Source: Candidatus Magasanikbacteria bacterium RIFOXYC2_FULL_42_28
GTDB taxonomy: Bacteria; Patescibacteria; ABY1; Magasanikbacterales; GWA2-37-8
Direction of reading: 5' to 3'
DNA: 64,000 nt
Assembly (NCBI GenBank): GCA_001784435.1
Contig: MFQZ01000010.1
Span: 1 to 64,000, forward strand
A program made the translations under genes and the position numbers. Positions 62,429-64,000 of this stretch are shown here, piece after piece; within the stretch, counting starts at the first letter, position 1, and each line of letters opens with the position of its first letter. The notes below the pieces were generated by a model. The model worked only from the letters and a program-made list of their open reading frames with translations. It searched no databases and had not been told where the DNA came from.

Positions 62429-62974
62429 ATGACCAATAATTTATTACAAAAATATCACAAAGTTGTCGCGCCCGCTCTGAAGGCGGAGTTTGGATTTAAA
62501 AATATCATGCAAGCGCCTAAAATTTTAAAAGTAGTTATTAATGTCGGGGTGGGACGTTTTGTAAAAGAGCCGGCCTATATTGAAAGCGCCGAAAAAACTC
62601 TGCGCGCCATTACCGGTCAAAAATCAGTGCGCACGAAATCCAAAAAAGCCATTTCTAACTTTAAAATTAGAGAAGGTCAGGAGATCGGCGTGATGGTTAC
62701 TTTGCGCCACAAAAAGATGTATGAATTTTTAGAAAAATTATTGTCAGTAACTTTTGCCCGCACTCGTGATTTTCGCGGTATTTCCGATAAATCATTTGAT
62801 CGGGGCGGTAATTATACCTTAGGTTTTAAAGAGCACACCGCTTTTCCGGAAATTAAAACCAGCGAAGTTGATAAAATTCACGGTCTGGAAATCATTATCA
62901 ATACCAGCGCCAAAAACGCGGCCGAAGGTCGGGCGCTCCTCTTTGGGCTGGGCTTTCCTTTTGTAACTAAATAA
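62429..62974 (+). CDS. rplE: 50S ribosomal protein L5
   Basis: A 181-residue L5. The N terminus MTNNLLQKYHKVVAPALK starts two bases after the rplX stop; a TTG start 9 bases earlier is also in frame but less likely. Conserved segments are KVVINVGVGRFVKE (about 33-46), KKAISNFKIREGQEIGVMV (about 70-88) and the C-terminal GHEII-type ending GLEIIINTSAKN. Confidence 0.96.
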   Translation: MTNNLLQKYHKVVAPALKAEFGFKNIMQAPKILKVVINVGVGRFVKEPAYIESAEKTLRAITGQKSVRTKSKKAISNFKIREGQEIGVMVTLRHKKMYEFLEKLLSVTFARTRDFRGISDKSFDRGGNYTLGFKEHTAFPEIKTSEVDKIHGLEIIINTSAKNAAEGRALLFGLGFPFVTK

Positions 62975-62978
62975 TTTT

Positions 62979-63164
62979 ATGGCTACTGAAGCTCAAATTT
63001 CAAAATCAAAAAAAGTCCCGAAATTTTCTACCCGGATTGTTCGTCGTTGCTGGAAATGTGGACGCAAACGCGCGTTTATTCGCCGGTTTGGTTTGTGTCG
63101 TATTTGTTTCCGCGAACTGGCCAATGATGGCAAGATTCCCGGTATTAGAAAATCCAGTTGGTAA
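62979..63164 (+). CDS. rpsN: 30S ribosomal protein S14, zinc type
   Basis: A 61-residue type Z S14 with four zinc Cys: Cys24 and Cys27 (CWKC), Cys40 and Cys43 (CRIC). The C terminus GKIPGIRKSSW is typical. It starts 4 bases after rplE. Confidence 0.95.
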   Translation: MATEAQISKSKKVPKFSTRIVRRCWKCGRKRAFIRRFGLCRICFRELANDGKIPGIRKSSW

Positions 63165-63196
63165 CCCGCTAAATAATAAACTAATACACTTAAGTT

Positions 63197-63586
63197 ATGA
63201 TGACCGATCCTATCGCTGACATGCTTACGCGCATCCGCAATGCTTATAGCGTTAAAGCTAAAGAAGTGGAAGTATCTCACTCCAAAGTGAAAAAATCCAT
63301 TGCTGATATTTTGGTGCGCGAAGGTTATATTACTGGCGTGGAAGAACGTCGCGAGAAGCATTCTTTTTTGGTGCTTAATTTGAAATATAATAATGGTCAG
63401 CCGGCGCTCCACAGCATTAAACGCGTGAGTCGCCCTTCTTCTCGTCGTTATGTCGGGAAAGATGATATCGGTCAAGTTTTAAATGGCTATGGTTTCTTAA
63501 TTGTTACGACCCCCAAAGGTATTATGACCGGATCCGAGGCGCGCAAAGCCGGCGTGGGTGGCGAAGTGATTTGTGAAATTTATTAA
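63197..63586 (+). CDS. rpsH: 30S ribosomal protein S8
   Basis: A 129-residue S8 with DPIADMLTRIRNAYSVKAKE (about 4-23), LVREGYITGVEE (about 38-49) and the C-terminal RKAGVGGEVICEIY. Adjacent ATG codons at 63197 and 63200 are both possible starts. Confidence 0.96.
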   Translation: MMTDPIADMLTRIRNAYSVKAKEVEVSHSKVKKSIADILVREGYITGVEERREKHSFLVLNLKYNNGQPALHSIKRVSRPSSRRYVGKDDIGQVLNGYGFLIVTTPKGIMTGSEARKAGVGGEVICEIY

Positions 63587-63610
63587 AAGTATTTTTAGAG
63601 TTTAAATAAT

Positions 63611-64000
63611 ATGTCTCGTGTCGGAAAAAAAATAAGAACAATCCCTGCTGGTGTTATCGTAACTGTGGAAAAGGGACAATTGAAAGTTGCTGGCCCGAAA
63701 GGCGAGTTGAAATTAAAGTTACATCCGCACATTACCGTCGTGGCGACCGATGGCCAAGTGACAGTAACAGTGGCCAATGTCGATGATTCCAAAGACCGCG
63801 CCTTGTGGGGTACTTTTTCCAGTTTAATTGGCAATATGATCACCGGAGTGACGGTAGGATTTAAAAAGAATTTGAATATTAGCGGTGTTGGTTTCAAGGC
63901 CGCGATGAAGGGCGCGGATTTATCTTTGGAAGTTGGTTTTTCTCATCCGGTAGAGGTGAAAGCGGTACCCGGTATTAAATTTTCCGTTGAAAAAGATAAT
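63611..64000 (+). CDS. rplF: 50S ribosomal protein L6 (cut by the window end)
   Basis: The first 130 codons of L6, beginning MSRVGKKIRTIPAGVIVTVE and including VAGPKGELKLKL (about 28-39), SLIGNMITGVTVGFKKNL (about 75-92) and VGFSHPVEVKA. The gene continues past position 64000. Confidence 0.95.
   Translation, partial: MSRVGKKIRTIPAGVIVTVEKGQLKVAGPKGELKLKLHPHITVVATDGQVTVTVANVDDSKDRALWGTFSSLIGNMITGVTVGFKKNLNISGVGFKAAMKGADLSLEVGFSHPVEVKAVPGIKFSVEKDN

Noticed and set aside
1..64000. CRISPR arrays, tRNA genes, rRNA genes, prophage
   Set aside because: No regular direct repeats with unique spacers, no tRNA-like T-loop sequences in cloverleaf context, and no phage structural genes were found by eye.

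Overview
The window looks like a chromosomal segment of a Patescibacteria (Candidate Phyla Radiation) bacterium, probably Parcubacteria-like. This is inferred from gene content and sequence style, not from a search: compact AT-leaning coding, a eukaryote-type isoleucyl-tRNA synthetase, a threonyl-tRNA synthetase without the N-terminal TGS domain, many small uncharacterised membrane proteins, cupin-type sugar isomerases, and a complete S10/spc ribosomal run. Code 11 fits, because real genes end in TAA, TAG and TGA. No tRNA, rRNA or CRISPR array was seen.

Layout. 1-6.7 kb: tyrosine recombinase, SpoU-type RNA methylase, HD hydrolase, PfkB kinase, thioredoxin reductase and the pentose-phosphate pair rpe/rpiB. 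6.7-9 kb: a Phd/RelE-type toxin-antitoxin pair, a secreted repeat protein and a small gene broken by an in-frame TGA. 9-15.7 kb: a T-box leader and ileS, a large unknown protein with its own promoter and attenuator-like leader, a NIF3 protein and ruvA. 15.8-23.1 kb (minus): the pathway from aspartate plus carbamoyl phosphate to UMP (pyrB-pyrI-pyrC-OTC-like-pyrD-pyrK-pyrE-pyrF), preceded by an attenuator resembling that of enterobacterial pyrBI. 23.3-29.5 kb (minus): dCMP deaminase, a P-loop kinase, dut, thyA, folA and tmk (dTMP synthesis), then a membrane protein and gatB. 29.6-32.5 kb (minus): a PEP-utilising mobile-domain protein, a short pyruvate-kinase-like protein and rplA. 32.7-39.8 kb (plus): a cell-surface locus with a DUF2341/LamG protein, a small WxL-like protein, a DUF916-like membrane protein, a dockerin protein and two membrane-anchored cohesin proteins. 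40-47.3 kb: rpsA, ftsH, a membrane protein, pilB and an unknown membrane protein. 47.3-50 kb: a T-box leader, a GNAT acetyltransferase and thrS. 50.06-50.6 kb: a GC-rich island bounded by 14-bp inverted repeats. 50.7-54.3 kb: peptidase S51, cupin isomerases and small proteins. 54.3-64 kb: tuf and ribosomal proteins S10 to L6 (cut by the window end).

Three themes stand out. (1) RNA control: two T-box leaders whose antiterminator helices can be drawn by hand, and a pyr attenuator in which a U-rich translated leader runs into a terminator just before pyrB. (2) Several families of short inverted repeats fill spaces between co-directional genes, abut start codons, and in places supply coding sequence or stop codons (pyrC, folA, gatB, rpe). 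(3) A putative non-catalytic cohesin-dockerin plus WxL-like surface system, the strongest candidate here for an undescribed system.
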